Source of the DNA: Hamiltosporidium magnivora
Taxonomy: Eukaryota > Microsporidia > Dubosqiidae
Length of the DNA stretch: 11,230 bases
Direction: 5' to 3'
NCBI GenBank assembly: GCA_004325065.1
Contig: PITI01000527.1
Span: 1 to 11,230 of the forward strand
Position numbers and translations under genes: made by a program. The notes under the pieces were generated by a model. The model saw only the letters and a program-made list of their open reading frames with translations, searched no databases and was not told the origin of the DNA. Below, piece by piece: positions 1-10,170 of this stretch. The first letter of the stretch is position 1. The number at the start of each line of letters is the position of its first letter.

Positions 1-1
1 G

Positions 2-1744
2 ATAGCACTCGTGGAGTTGTTAAAACTATATAGAGTTCGTAGAGAAACATTAGAAAAAATTGAAGACACTTCGTATCTTTTAAACTGGACAGTAAGTTTT
101 AAATATGATTTTATGAATGCAACTGATGAATATCTATATATTGAGCCTAGTATTATCAACGAAATTTTAAAAAGATCTAAAAAATCAAAATTTTTTCAGG
201 AACTCTTAGATACCTTTTTCAGTGTTCATAAGTTCAAAAACTTGTTTCTATATAATATAACGTTCAAAGAGGAACATGCGTGTATATTTAATTTGTCTTT
301 TTTCAAATATAACGAATCCTTAGTTTTGCTTTTTTGTTCAAATCTAGATATTTTGATTCAAAAAACCTATCAAGTCTTTAATTCAGACTGTTTGAAAGCA
401 GTAAATATTTTATATTCTAAGATTACAACAGAAGATGAAATTTCATGGTTGAAAACACAAAATTTCAAAAGTATAAATTATGTTGTTGATAAATGGGAAT
501 CTATATTTCAATTCAGCGTTAATGAGCCAACATCGCCCGGTTTTGATGTTCTTTTGAACGTGGTTAAGGAGTTTTTCACCAAAGAAAACAATCCGAATAT
601 TTTTATTCATGATAAAATAGTTTCTTGTTATGATTTTTGCAAAACAAAAGATCTCCAAATATATGCAGACCAAAGTAAAGTGGAAAAATATCATAACCCT
701 GGTTTTCCACTTCAAACTTATATTTTTATACAATATTCAATTGTATATTTGACTTTGGAATTCGTAATAATAAATTTTAAAGCTTTAAAAAATATATATA
801 TTACCTTTACCGATACTGATATCAAGGACTTTAATATTAAGGATAAAGAAATTATCGAAAATATAGTAGATATTCAGTTCGATAGATCAAAAGTCTATTT
901 CAATTTTTTATCGAAAATTCTATCGTTTCCCTTCTTAGAGAATCTAAAGTTTTTTAAATCTAGTATCATTTTTTCAAATACTAAGATAAGCTTAAATGAA
1001 AACCAAAATATCCAGTGTCTTATTTTTGAAAATTCTTCAGTATCTCACCAAAATATTTTTGTAGAATTAATAAACAAAATGATCGGCTTGAAAGCATTAG
1101 ATATTAGTTTTTCGAAAAAAATTTTGAACCCATTTATTTCTATTTCTGAAGGATTCCATTTGCATTTAGATAAGTTAAACTATTTAAAATATCATGATAG
1201 CGAAAGTTCAAATTATAATCTTTTGAATTTTTCATGCTTTTGTTGTCTCTCAGTTTTTGAGTTTGGTTCTGAATTGAGCTCAAATTATCCAGAAGGTACG
1301 CTTAAAGAAATATTGCACAACAAAAATTTCATCTGTGTTTTGATGTTAAACATAAACGGTGTATCTGTTGGTGAAAGAGATAGATCAGCACTAGAAAAAT
1401 GTAGGAATCTTCAATATCTAAAATTTTCCAATAAATGTAGGGTTTTGAAAATTTCATTTTTTGAACTTTTTGATTCGAACAGCTCCTATCCATTAATTGA
1501 ACTAAAGCTTCCAAATATTGAATTTACTGATAAGGATTTATTTTTTATTTCGAAACTAAAATTTCTCAAGAAAATATATATTAAAAATCTAACAATCAAA
1601 ACCAATGTTTTGTATTTCTTGAAAACATTTTCGTTATTTCAAGAAATTGAGATATACGAAAATTTTGTTTCCAGAAAAAATATAATGGAAATGTTTGGTA
1701 ATAAATATAAGCATATTAGATTTCACCATCGACCTCCACATTAA
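2..1744 (+). CDS. LRR-family protein, 5'-truncated by window edge (paralogue of the gene at 5760)
   Basis: This is the C-terminal 580 codons of a larger gene. The frame is already open at base 2 (I-A-L-V-E-L-L-K-L-Y-R-V) and matches residues 218-229 of the complete gene at 5760. The GTG at 11 is therefore an internal valine, not a start, and roughly 217 N-terminal residues should lie upstream. Counting from that valine, the product has leucine/isoleucine-rich repeats of the irregular LRR type, clearest at 300-365 and 460-550. Strong shared blocks with the second gene are KKSKFF (57-62), FLSKIL (299-304), NSSV (341-344), MIGLKALDIS (357-366), EGT (428-430) and ALEKCRNLQYLKFS (460-473). It ends in a His/Arg-rich tail (FHHRPPH) that the paralogue lacks. 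LRRs normally bind proteins; no catalytic motif is visible. No intron or frameshift is seen. The gene is confident, the LRR class moderately so, and the function unknown. Confidence 0.88.
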   Translation: MALVELLKLYRVRRETLEKIEDTSYLLNWTVSFKYDFMNATDEYLYIEPSIINEILKRSKKSKFFQELLDTFFSVHKFKNLFLYNITFKEEHACIFNLSFFKYNESLVLLFCSNLDILIQKTYQVFNSDCLKAVNILYSKITTEDEISWLKTQNFKSINYVVDKWESIFQFSVNEPTSPGFDVLLNVVKEFFTKENNPNIFIHDKIVSCYDFCKTKDLQIYADQSKVEKYHNPGFPLQTYIFIQYSIVYLTLEFVIINFKALKNIYITFTDTDIKDFNIKDKEIIENIVDIQFDRSKVYFNFLSKILSFPFLENLKFFKSSIIFSNTKISLNENQNIQCLIFENSSVSHQNIFVELINKMIGLKALDISFSKKILNPFISISEGFHLHLDKLNYLKYHDSESSNYNLLNFSCFCCLSVFEFGSELSSNYPEGTLKEILHNKNFICVLMLNINGVSVGERDRSALEKCRNLQYLKFSNKCRVLKISFFELFDSNSSYPLIELKLPNIEFTDKDLFFISKLKFLKKIYIKNLTIKTNVLYFLKTFSLFQEIEIYENFVSRKNIMEMFGNKYKHIRFHHRPPH

Positions 1745-4700
1745 AATAGGCGTTTTAAATACGTGTTTTAATTCAGTTTAAGATTTTTCGGTTCAAAAAA
1801 AATAGTTATTGCATGATTATTTCTAAAAATTTGCACTATTACTTATTTAAATTGGTTTTTATTTTCACTGTAAGTATCTTATTTGTAAATTTTGTACTTT
1901 ATTATATTCTTTACTTTTAATAGTTTATATGTAATAAATCTTAAAGTTCCTAGTTTTGTACTCAATCTATTTTTTCTCACTTGTATAATGCGAAGTTGCT
2001 AATATAATTTAATGTGTTGCTTCGGTTGAAATGGCTAAACTTTCGCTATTATTTGCATTAGAATATTGTAATTATAATTGATTTATTGTGAATTAGATGT
2101 ATTTTTTACTGTTTTTTCTCATTTGCTTGCCATATATGTCATTAATAGCCTTATAGTCTCATTACCATTGAATTCAATAGAATTTGAAACCAAGTTCCGA
2201 AATATCACATATGAGATATCCTAAATATTCAAACATATTATAAAATTCGTATATTTGCCAAAAAGAACAATTTCTTTGTTTTTCTATTTTGAGTATTCCA
2301 ACTTAATAATTCGATAAAGAAATCGAAATTTCATATTATAATCCAATATAATTTCTGATTCAAAACAAAATATATCTAATCTAATATTCTAAAATAAAAT
2401 CGATTATAAAAGTGGAATCTGTAAAATTTCCACTACTCAAATTCGGAGATTTCACCAATAGAATGATTACTATTTTGCGTTATAGACACAAATCTATGTT
2501 TTTTCAACAAAGAAGATATATTCACCGAGGTAAATAGGAATGAATCTAATATTTTCATTTCTTTGTGTCTTTTGATCTGCGCACCAAATGTTTTATCAAT
2601 GTTTCTGTTATTTCAAACTATTGAATGCCTCTTTCTTTATTAAAAATCAATCTTAGATTCCTCATATAACGGGAAATTCCTTCTCCGGATTTTATATCTT
2701 GTTTTTCTAAAGTTATAAAGTGTAATATTTATTGAATTATTTTTTAAGATTTTGTTTTGTAGAATGCAGTTTTCAATTTTTAATAAAAATTCGCAGGGAA
2801 CCTTAATTTATACTCTATTTTCAAGTTTTTTTATTTTATATTTTACTTAATAACAGTTCTGGGCAAGGCAAAGATGAGTTGATTTTCAAATATTTAGAAT
2901 CGAGTATTTACAAGAATATTTTTTTTTAAATTTTTCTTGAAAAATTCAAGAGTCTTAAATTTGATGTATTTGGCCCTTAAATATCATAAAGACTCTTCTG
3001 GTTTAAAATCTGAATATATATACACTATTATATGCCAAATAAAAATATTTCTTATTTCTGTCAGAATTACTTGTATCGTTCATTTGGAATAAAAAATCAG
3101 TCGTTTAACTCGATATACTTCTATGTGTTCGTAAAAAAAAGATACCGTATGAAATTAGCGTAAATTTTTGAATTTATTGTGTCCTTTTTTTCACTTCTAA
3201 ATAAAATCTAGTTTTAACTACCAACTACAAATTATCTTTACTTCTTCAAAATATTCTATCATTATCAACCAAACAATGCTCATGAGTTTTAAAACAGTAA
3301 CAAATTTTTATAAAAGTTATCTTGTAACGATTTTTTACGAATTTCAAATTTTTTTTCTAATAAGAATGATTTTATAGTTTCGATTGGGTGGCTAATTTTC
3401 ATTGAACTTTGGAATAAACTCAACCTTTCAAGAAAAATTCGTTTCGATTGTAGAAACCATTTATTCGTATCTTGTTATTTTTATATATTTCCCATTAAAA
3501 ACGCAATCTAGGCTTAAATGATCTAAAATAAAGGTAAATTTATTGGCTAAATATTGTTTTACATTCTTCTTCTATATATATATTTCTGTTTTCCAGAACC
3601 TTAATATCCCTGTTTTTGTTTTGAAATCGTTATATAAAGAAATTTGTGATTTAAAAATGAAAATTCGAATTTCCCTTAAATTTCACAAAATGCAAGATCT
3701 ATTGAATAAGAAATTTAAGATATCTGTTTATTTGGTTCTTAAGTCTATTATTGTTTAATGCCGATGATAGAGCGCTCTTTAGAAGAGATTTACATTTTTT
3801 TCACAATGCAGTCAATTTTCTTATAAACACAAACATTTTTTTCAAAAGAGCCAAATGTGTATGACCGAATTTCAAAATATAAATTTTTAGCTTGATCATG
3901 ATCTGTCTGTAGTCTGAAAATCTTTTATATATAATTTTTGGGCTTAATTGTTTGTACAATTTGTATTTTCAATCTTCTTTTAATGTTCCATATAATATAT
4001 CAATTCAAAGATATCTTAAAGATTTTTATGTATATCATTGCATTTTTTGGATAAAAAATAATTAAAATTTAAATTTCCTTATATTTCATTTAAGCACCAG
4101 TTTAAATAATTAATATTGTAAAGTATAAAATTACATACAAAATATTCGATTTAAAAGTATCAAAATATTGTTATACATGAAGTGGTTATTGCATTTATAC
4201 TAAACGGTAAATTTAGGTTTTAAAAGTTGTCGTCTGTTCGCTCACATACCCGTACTTGGTATTTGCTTAGGTGTCTTGAATAACATATAGCTTGTATTAT
4301 TGCAAAAATATGATTTTTTTTACAAAAGGCTCTTTGATTCACTACATCATGCGATTGTAAAAATACATTTATACGACTTATTTTATTTAATAAATGTATT
4401 TGATTTTTATTTTGCTTGGGCTGTTAAGAATTTTCCTAAACTGAATTCATATGGTTTTCTATAACAAAAATATGTTTTTATATCCAAGTATTCTGACAAG
4501 ATTTCTATAAACATTATGAAATTAAGGTTTTTTCTAGATTTTCTATCGACAAAAAATTTCAGACTTTCTAAAAGCTTTATCTGAAAATAAACTACCGGCA
4601 CATCATTTATGACACATGTGACAACTAAAATAATTCAAACGTGTAAGTATCCGCTGCTTATCTCCCGTTGAATTAATCTGTACAAAGTGTTAAAATTAAT

Positions 4701-5759
4701 CGAAAAGCTTAAATGCGTTTCAAGTCAAGGTTTCGATTTTTCGATTCCATTCTTCTAGATTTCTTTATTTATCTCTGCTACTTATTTTGTATGTGTTAAA
4801 CCCAGTTTATCCCATAGAGCAAGTATATGAAAAAAGTAGTAATCCTATTTTTCTTTTCTTTTAGCCATACTAGATTTTAGTTGGTATTTTACTTCTTCTA
4901 AAACTCAAATAGACTCAATAGTAACAAGAGTAAAGAGTCTCAATAATTATCTCTAATACTATATCGTGACTTCCTTTCGTATTTTCTTCGAATTTTTTCT
5001 GTGCTTATAAATACCAAGTATCTAAATTCCTGCTAAAAGTCTTTTGTCAAATATATACAGCAAATAATATAATTAGACGGATTTAAGAAAGAAATATTCT
5101 TGCACATGGAGTTCATATTGTATGATTTTTTTTAATTTGAAGCCAGAAAGATTAAATTCTGGAACATTTAGCAAGGTTAAGACGCAGTAATCCGATGCTA
5201 TGTAAATCTATAAATTAATCTTCTTGTAATATATTTAAAAGATATCTAAGATGACTAAGAACACAGCTAGTAAATATTTGCATTTCTTTGGCTATAATAT
5301 ATGTTTGAATACATATTTGGCTTTATATTTCATTTTACTGTTAATTTCTTTGTTTTCCAGCTTTATAATCTGAAAATAGTATGTATAAATTCGAATTATT
5401 GAATTTTACTTTTTTTTCTATAAAAAATATCTTATTCATTTTAAAATGATGATTTAAATTTGTAATAAAATATTACTTACAAGATTTAAGATTATTGCAA
5501 AATATATTGCTTTTTTTGCGCACAAATACGCAAATATTATTTATTGGAATAGAAATCAGATTTTTTTGTAACATTTTTATCGTTTTTAAATTTAGATAAA
5601 AAGTTCCAAAAAGCTTTATTTGTTTTAATCAGATATATTTTGATTGTTATCATTAATTATGATAAATCGGTTGAAGAAATGGAATATTAGCCGAAAAATA
5701 CAGATAAAAATTAATTAAATATTCCAATAATTATATTTTTATCATAAGCTTAATTACCT
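1745..5759. other. 4-kb AT-rich intergenic spacer, no supportable gene
   Basis: I see no convincing gene here. The stretch is very AT-rich with frequent stops in all frames. The longest open frames are 71 codons (3543-3758, +, opening with TTG) and 64 codons (4407-4601, -, opening with GTG). Both are of a size expected by chance at this composition, and neither opens with ATG. No tRNA B-box, rRNA segment or clear LRR pseudogene was recognised. The features I could find are a 12-bp inverted repeat (4361-4372 with 4390-4401), a 9-bp inverted repeat (2949-2957 with 2990-2998), a 10-bp GC-rich palindrome (3769-3778) and T- or A-runs. The left end must hold the 3' UTR of the first LRR gene and the right end the promoter of the second. 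Confidence 0.7.
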
Positions 5760-5800
5760 ATGATGCAATATCAATGTAATAATGTAAACATAACACACCC
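5732..5800 (+). promoter_or_regulatory. Putative promoter/start-site region of the second LRR gene
   Basis: A TATA-like run (TATATTTTT) begins at 5732, about 28 nt before the first ATG at 5760. A CCC triplet at 5798-5800 lies 10 nt before a second in-frame ATG at 5811, and another CCC at 5857-5859 lies 8 nt before a third at 5868. In microsporidia a CCC-like or GGG-like signal is commonly found just upstream of the true start and 5' UTRs are short, so 5811 or 5868 may be used instead of 5760. The TATA-like run has little weight alone in sequence this AT-rich. Confidence 0.3.
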
Positions 5801-8120
5801 TAGTTATATTATGATAATAAATAGCTTTCTAAGAGTAGCAAATAAAACTTTGCATTCCCACAGCTTGATGTTAATCATTTTATTAACATTTAATAGAACA
5901 GTTGCTCAAAAGACTGTTGCAATACATTTTTATGGGAATAAAGAGAGCATATTGAAAAAGAATTGTTTAGAAAATAGCAAATCCGGCATTTTCCAAGACA
6001 CACCAGATAAAAATTATCAAATATTTCTTGCTAAATTGAGCACGGAATACCCGAAAACATTTATAGTCGATTTAGATACTTTTTACTTAAAGTTTTCGAA
6101 TGAAGAAGAAATTTTAGACGGTCAAACGTATAACATTTATATAAACAATAGTCTGTTAAGTTACGACGAATTTACATATTTTTATAATATAGTAGTTAGT
6201 TTTCCCTCATTCATTGATATTTTAAATGAATATAACTATAGATTAATTTTCACCATTATGAATATATTCAAGTTTAAACATGATAAATATTTTAAACGGT
6301 TTATTAGGCTTTTATGGGTTTCTGTTGTTTTTAATCCGATTGCGATGGAAAAATGGTATTCGAAAACATCATCGAGAAACGAATATGAGTATAGTTGTTG
6401 TGTTTCAAGAATAGCACTCGTGGAGTTGTTAAAACTGTATAGAGTTAGCGAAGAAACGCTTTCAAGTATAAAAACTGATAATTTTGATGTTTTAACGTTA
6501 TTAGGCTTTCAGAATGATATAATATATATAAATGAAGATTATTTATTCATTAATGAATTTACCCTGAAAGAAATCTTAGCTATACACAAGAAGTCTAAAT
6601 TTTTTTTAAAAATACTTGACTTTTTCTTTGAAATTCATGTATTTAGAAGTATGGTTCTATTCAATATTTTTTATGAAAAAAAACACAACGATTTGTTTAC
6701 TTTATCCCTTTTCAGAACGTGTACAGACATTTTATTATTAAGGTGTGAATTTACAGACGACTTGATCAAAAAACTCTACGAAGTTTTCGAATCAAAAAGT
6801 TTAAAAACATTAAGTATTTTGTACTCTGATTTTAGAACCCTTGATCAAATTTCGTTTTTAAAAACACTTGCTACCGAAAGATTAAATTATATTGGAAAAA
6901 ACGAAGGTTCTGCATCATATTTTAGTGTTTCTGAATTTTATTTATCCATTTGCCCTATTTTTTCCGAGATTATAGATGAAATGTACAAGTATGAGAAAAA
7001 TTTAAATATTTTGCCCTTAGATAAACAAATTTCTTTTGATGATTGGCGTAAAAAACTTGATATCAAAATTCAGTTAGCAAAAACAAAAATAGAACAATTC
7101 AAACAACTAGAAGCTCCATTCCAAGCATATATATCCATGGAATTATCTAGCAAATTTTTGACATATAGCTTCACGACGGTAAATTTAAAAGAAATAAACC
7201 AAATCCAAGTATATTTTATGTGTGCTAATCTCACAAATTTTAGCTTAGGTAAATATGAAATATGCCGCGATATAGTGAGCATGAAATTTACTCTTACGAA
7301 AATTGATAATATTTTTCTCTCAAAAATTCTATTATTCACTTCTTTAAAAGAGCTAAGATTTTTTAGGGCTACAGTGTTGCTTCCTAACAAGGTAACTAAC
7401 ATCGATAATAATACGAAAATCGAGAATATAATATTTACGAATTCTTCGGTAGAAAATCAGCATAATTTTGTTCAATTCTTGAACCAAATGGTAGGTCTGA
7501 AAAAACTGGAAATCTCTTCGCCGGGAAAAAATTCATCTCCATTTGTATGGAGTTCTGGAAATTTGATTTTGAAGTTAATGAATTTAACTTTATTGAAGTA
7601 TTCCGATTTAAGTAATTTGGGAGTTGATTTATTTTCTTTTCCAGATTTTCCAGTTCTTGAAGAATTCGAGTTGGCTTATAAATGTACAGAAGGTACAATT
7701 CATAACATTTTTGCAAATAGGAATTTTAATTTTCTTCAAAAATTATACTTTAGTGGAGCTAAGTTGGGTAAAAAAGACGAGGACTCTTTAGAAAAATTTA
7801 CAGATCTTCTTTACCTGAGGTTTTCTTGTGGTTGCAAATTTTCAGATCTAAAACTTTCGCAACTTTTCAATTTAAACAATACTTATAAACTTAAAGAACT
7901 TGCGATTTATGATATAGAAATAGACTATTGCGACTTGGTTTTTATATCAAATCTTAAGTCTCTTGAAAACCTCACTATTGAACGCATAGCGTCGCAAATC
8001 AAAGTTGCAATCGTGGCAAAAGCTTTCATTTCAATCAAAAAAATCGAAATCGCAAATACTATGATTTCAAAATCTGAAATTTTTGAAGAATTTGGTACAA
8101 GACTAAAAATGAAAAGATAG
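5760..8120 (+). CDS. Putative secreted leucine-rich-repeat protein, complete (786 codons from the first ATG)
   Basis: This is a single uninterrupted ORF from ATG to TAG, with an in-frame TAA at 5751-5753 just upstream. Start choice is uncertain: Met1 (5760), Met18 (5811) and Met37 (5868) are all possible. Residues 36-44 (LMLIILLTF) form a hydrophobic core followed by N-R-T-V-A-Q (45-50), which looks like a signal peptide cleaved near residue 50. Met18 gives a normally sized signal peptide with a basic n-region. Residues about 51-217 are aromatic- and Ile-rich, probably helical, with a segment at 140-190 faintly resembling BTB/Skp1-type helices. Residues about 290-370 and 475-770 carry irregular LRRs, for example LKELRFF (529-535), LKKLEIS (580-586), LLYLRFS (683-689) and LKELAIYDIE (711-720). 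From residue 218 it is collinear with the protein ending at 1744. LRR folds bind proteins and no enzymatic motif is seen. A secreted, host-interacting role is inferred from the signal peptide and from LRR families in other microsporidia. Many Asn-X-Ser/Thr sites occur, but their use is unknown. Confidence 0.92.
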   Translation: MMQYQCNNVNITHPSYIMIINSFLRVANKTLHSHSLMLIILLTFNRTVAQKTVAIHFYGNKESILKKNCLENSKSGIFQDTPDKNYQIFLAKLSTEYPKTFIVDLDTFYLKFSNEEEILDGQTYNIYINNSLLSYDEFTYFYNIVVSFPSFIDILNEYNYRLIFTIMNIFKFKHDKYFKRFIRLLWVSVVFNPIAMEKWYSKTSSRNEYEYSCCVSRIALVELLKLYRVSEETLSSIKTDNFDVLTLLGFQNDIIYINEDYLFINEFTLKEILAIHKKSKFFLKILDFFFEIHVFRSMVLFNIFYEKKHNDLFTLSLFRTCTDILLLRCEFTDDLIKKLYEVFESKSLKTLSILYSDFRTLDQISFLKTLATERLNYIGKNEGSASYFSVSEFYLSICPIFSEIIDEMYKYEKNLNILPLDKQISFDDWRKKLDIKIQLAKTKIEQFKQLEAPFQAYISMELSSKFLTYSFTTVNLKEINQIQVYFMCANLTNFSLGKYEICRDIVSMKFTLTKIDNIFLSKILLFTSLKELRFFRATVLLPNKVTNIDNNTKIENIIFTNSSVENQHNFVQFLNQMVGLKKLEISSPGKNSSPFVWSSGNLILKLMNLTLLKYSDLSNLGVDLFSFPDFPVLEEFELAYKCTEGTIHNIFANRNFNFLQKLYFSGAKLGKKDEDSLEKFTDLLYLRFSCGCKFSDLKLSQLFNLNNTYKLKELAIYDIEIDYCDLVFISNLKSLENLTIERIASQIKVAIVAKAFISIKKIEIANTMISKSEIFEEFGTRLKMKR

Positions 8121-8913
8121 GTTTATAGATTTATACAGATACTAACAATACATATAAAATAGTATTTTTTGGTCTTCGAAAATATATTGGCTAAGAAATA
8201 ATGTAGCTATTCTTTGTTCGAAGTAAATTTGATTTCAAAAAAAGCTTAAAAAATAAAAAATTGATTTTTAAATGCTGTTTATTCTTAAAATCTATAATTA
8301 CTCTAATTTTACTTGGTTTTTAATGTCGATGGTCAAGTTAACATTTGTAATTTTTTAAACACACCCTCTAAATTCTTTATATATATTTCAATCCCGTTAT
8401 TTTGATTACTTTTTATTTCTCAAACAGTCTTCTTTTAAACCCACAGATTCTTAAAAAAGGTTATTTTATTTGTTAAGTAAATCAAAATCGATAATTAAAA
8501 AATGCTTGATTATTTGGTTCGTGTTTCGTCTAATTAATTCGTTGGAATTTTAGAGTAATAGTTCAAAAATTATAAAGTGTGAAAACATTTTTTTTAGGAA
8601 AAAAATAATTTCAATATGCCTTAGTATGGCATTGTAAACTGTTTTAATATGCCTTTAACATTTTTTACTGAAAAATGTTGCTTTTAATGAATAGAATCAC
8701 ATTAAAAATTGAATAAATTCAAAAGAGTCAAAATGTGATCTTAATACTCTTTATTTGAGTTAAAGTGTATTCAGTAAGATTTGATTTCTAAACTAAAAAA
8801 AATTTAGCAGTCGAATCAATTTTGTTCACTAAATTTTTTTTATAATGTTGATATGCTATTTTATCAAGTAGAATAGTCTCTCATGCCTCGATATAGTTAG
8901 GTATTCTTAATAT

Positions 8914-8970
8914 TACTGGTGCTAGTGGCCCAAATGATTTGTCATTCGCTACCGGGGCAACATGCAAGCC
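8914..8970. other. Short GC-rich island in AT-rich spacer, possible relic of a gene or mobile element
   Basis: By direct count 30 of these 57 bases are G or C (about 53%), against roughly a quarter in the surrounding spacer. Short frames cross it on both strands. On the + strand one reads I-T-G-A-S-G-P-N-D-L-S-F-A-T-G; on the - strand another reads L-H-V-A-P-V-A-N-D-K-S-F-G-P-L-A-P-V and continues for about ten more residues to a TGA. Neither starts with a plausible ATG nor extends far, and I do not recognise either peptide. It could be a decayed coding fragment, a piece of a retroelement or DNA transposon, or a small RNA gene. Only the composition break is firm. Confidence 0.4.
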
Positions 8971-10170
8971 TTATCGAATAATTTTACATCTTTTCAAATA
9001 ACAGCAACAGAAAATACTTCAATAGAAGGCAAAATCTTATTTAGCTCATTTTAGGTTATTATACCTAAAAAAGATGGAGTTTTCAAACTTATTGATCCGA
9101 GGAATTGCGTAAGCGTGTTTCTTTTATGTGTTATGACATATCAATAATACTAATGAAAAAAGCAAACATTTTTAAATTTTCATTATCTCATCGTTGATGT
9201 AGTTTAATTTCTAAAATATTTATAAAGCGAATTAATACGTAAGATTTGGGTTTCGGTTTTACATGCCATAGATTTCTTTGTATAGACCGATACTTAAAAA
9301 ATCCATGAACCGTTCAAGAAATTTATTTTAAATTTCCACAATTTCGAATTTTATTACTACCTGGTACTGTTTTAACAAACAAAAAATTCTGACCATCTAT
9401 TACTGACCTATTAGTTTGTTAATAATCAGAAATACTGGACAGTTTTTGTGTATGTATCAATTACATTAAGAATCCAGCAATATTGTTTATTATTATCCAT
9501 AATCTCTCAATTTCTACTTATTCTTGGGTATTATCCAGTTTTAGAAAGTATTACTGGTAATTACATTTTCCTTTGTAGTTTTATAACTTAAATCTACAAT
9601 GTTTTAGTTTCTATATATTTTACTATGATATAAACTATAACTTAGAAAAAAAGAAGAAGTTGAAATCTTTAAATGTATTTTTACAGTTTTTTACAATGTC
9701 AATTACCAGTATATGTTTTTTAAAATAACTTTTAAGCTTTACAATACTTTCAAAAGCAGAAACAGAAATCTGCTAAAAAAAATAAAGAAAAAAATATTTT
9801 TTTGCTTCGATTATGTTCATATATAACATTACAATTAATTTATTCTAAACAATCCTAAGAGTAGATGAATGCGAAATAAAGGGAAGGAAGTGATACAGGA
9901 GATGTATAAGAATAACTGTACATTAACAGAAAATGAAGTATGGAAATAAAAAGGATGTATAAAAACAAAGAGTATTATAAAAAGTAAAAAGTGTATGATC
10001 AAAACCCGAAACCTTTTAGAAGGAAGGGTTATATAGACTTAACAATTACTTATATAAATACAAAGAGAAGGAGACTAAAAAATATTTTTCAACAAATAAC
10101 AATTAAAAAAATTAAAAAAAATTCAAAATAAAAACAAAATTACAAATAACAGAAAAGAAATAAATAAAAA

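Noticed and set aside
11..13. GTG at 11 as a start codon for the first gene
   Set aside because: The frame continues to the left edge and aligns with internal residues 218 onward of the paralogue, and GTG starts are not expected in a eukaryotic nuclear gene.
443..733. Antisense frames inside the first LRR gene (also 1329-1514)
   Set aside because: They are shadows of a well-supported + strand coding region with no independent evidence.
2949..2998. 9-bp inverted repeat (2949-2957 with 2990-2998)
   Set aside because: The arm length is within chance expectation and the loop of 32 nt has no further firm pairing.
3543..3758. 71-codon + strand open frame in the first spacer
   Set aside because: It opens with TTG rather than ATG and its Lys/Ile/Phe-rich content is what AT-rich noise encodes. 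At about 9% stop codons per frame position, one or so such frame is expected by chance in the two spacers.
3769..3778. 10-bp palindrome agagcgctct
   Set aside because: It is GC-richer than its surroundings but single and short, with no second copy near a gene start, so no operator or site can be argued.
4361..4401. 12-bp perfect inverted repeat with 17-nt loop
   Set aside because: It is all A/T apart from two base pairs. Roughly 0.4 such repeats are expected by chance in the spacers at this composition, and it has no repeat partner or gene context.
4407..4601. 64-codon - strand open frame
   Set aside because: It opens with GTG, has no recognisable motif and is of chance length. A faint resemblance to LRR-family segments (SLKFF) is too short to call a pseudogene.
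7070..7716. Antisense frames inside the second LRR gene (7070-7402, 7435-7716)
   Set aside because: They are shadows of the coding strand; no motif or start signal was found.
8612..8750. Cluster of hairpins (8612-8634, 8657-8679, 8696-8739) as a structured RNA
   Set aside because: Stems with 8-9 bp arms are expected in several copies by chance in DNA this AT-rich. There are no RNA family hallmarks, although comparative data could revive it.
9049..9070. 8-bp-arm hairpin followed by A-run as a terminator
   Set aside because: Intrinsic hairpin terminators are a bacterial feature, and the arms are within chance expectation here.
9904..10035. Possible decayed coding frame (M-Y-K-N-N-C-T-L-T-E-N-E-V-W-K then a stop, with further open sequence in frame)
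   Set aside because: Stops interrupt it and the composition is generic A-rich. No family is recognisable on either side of the stop.
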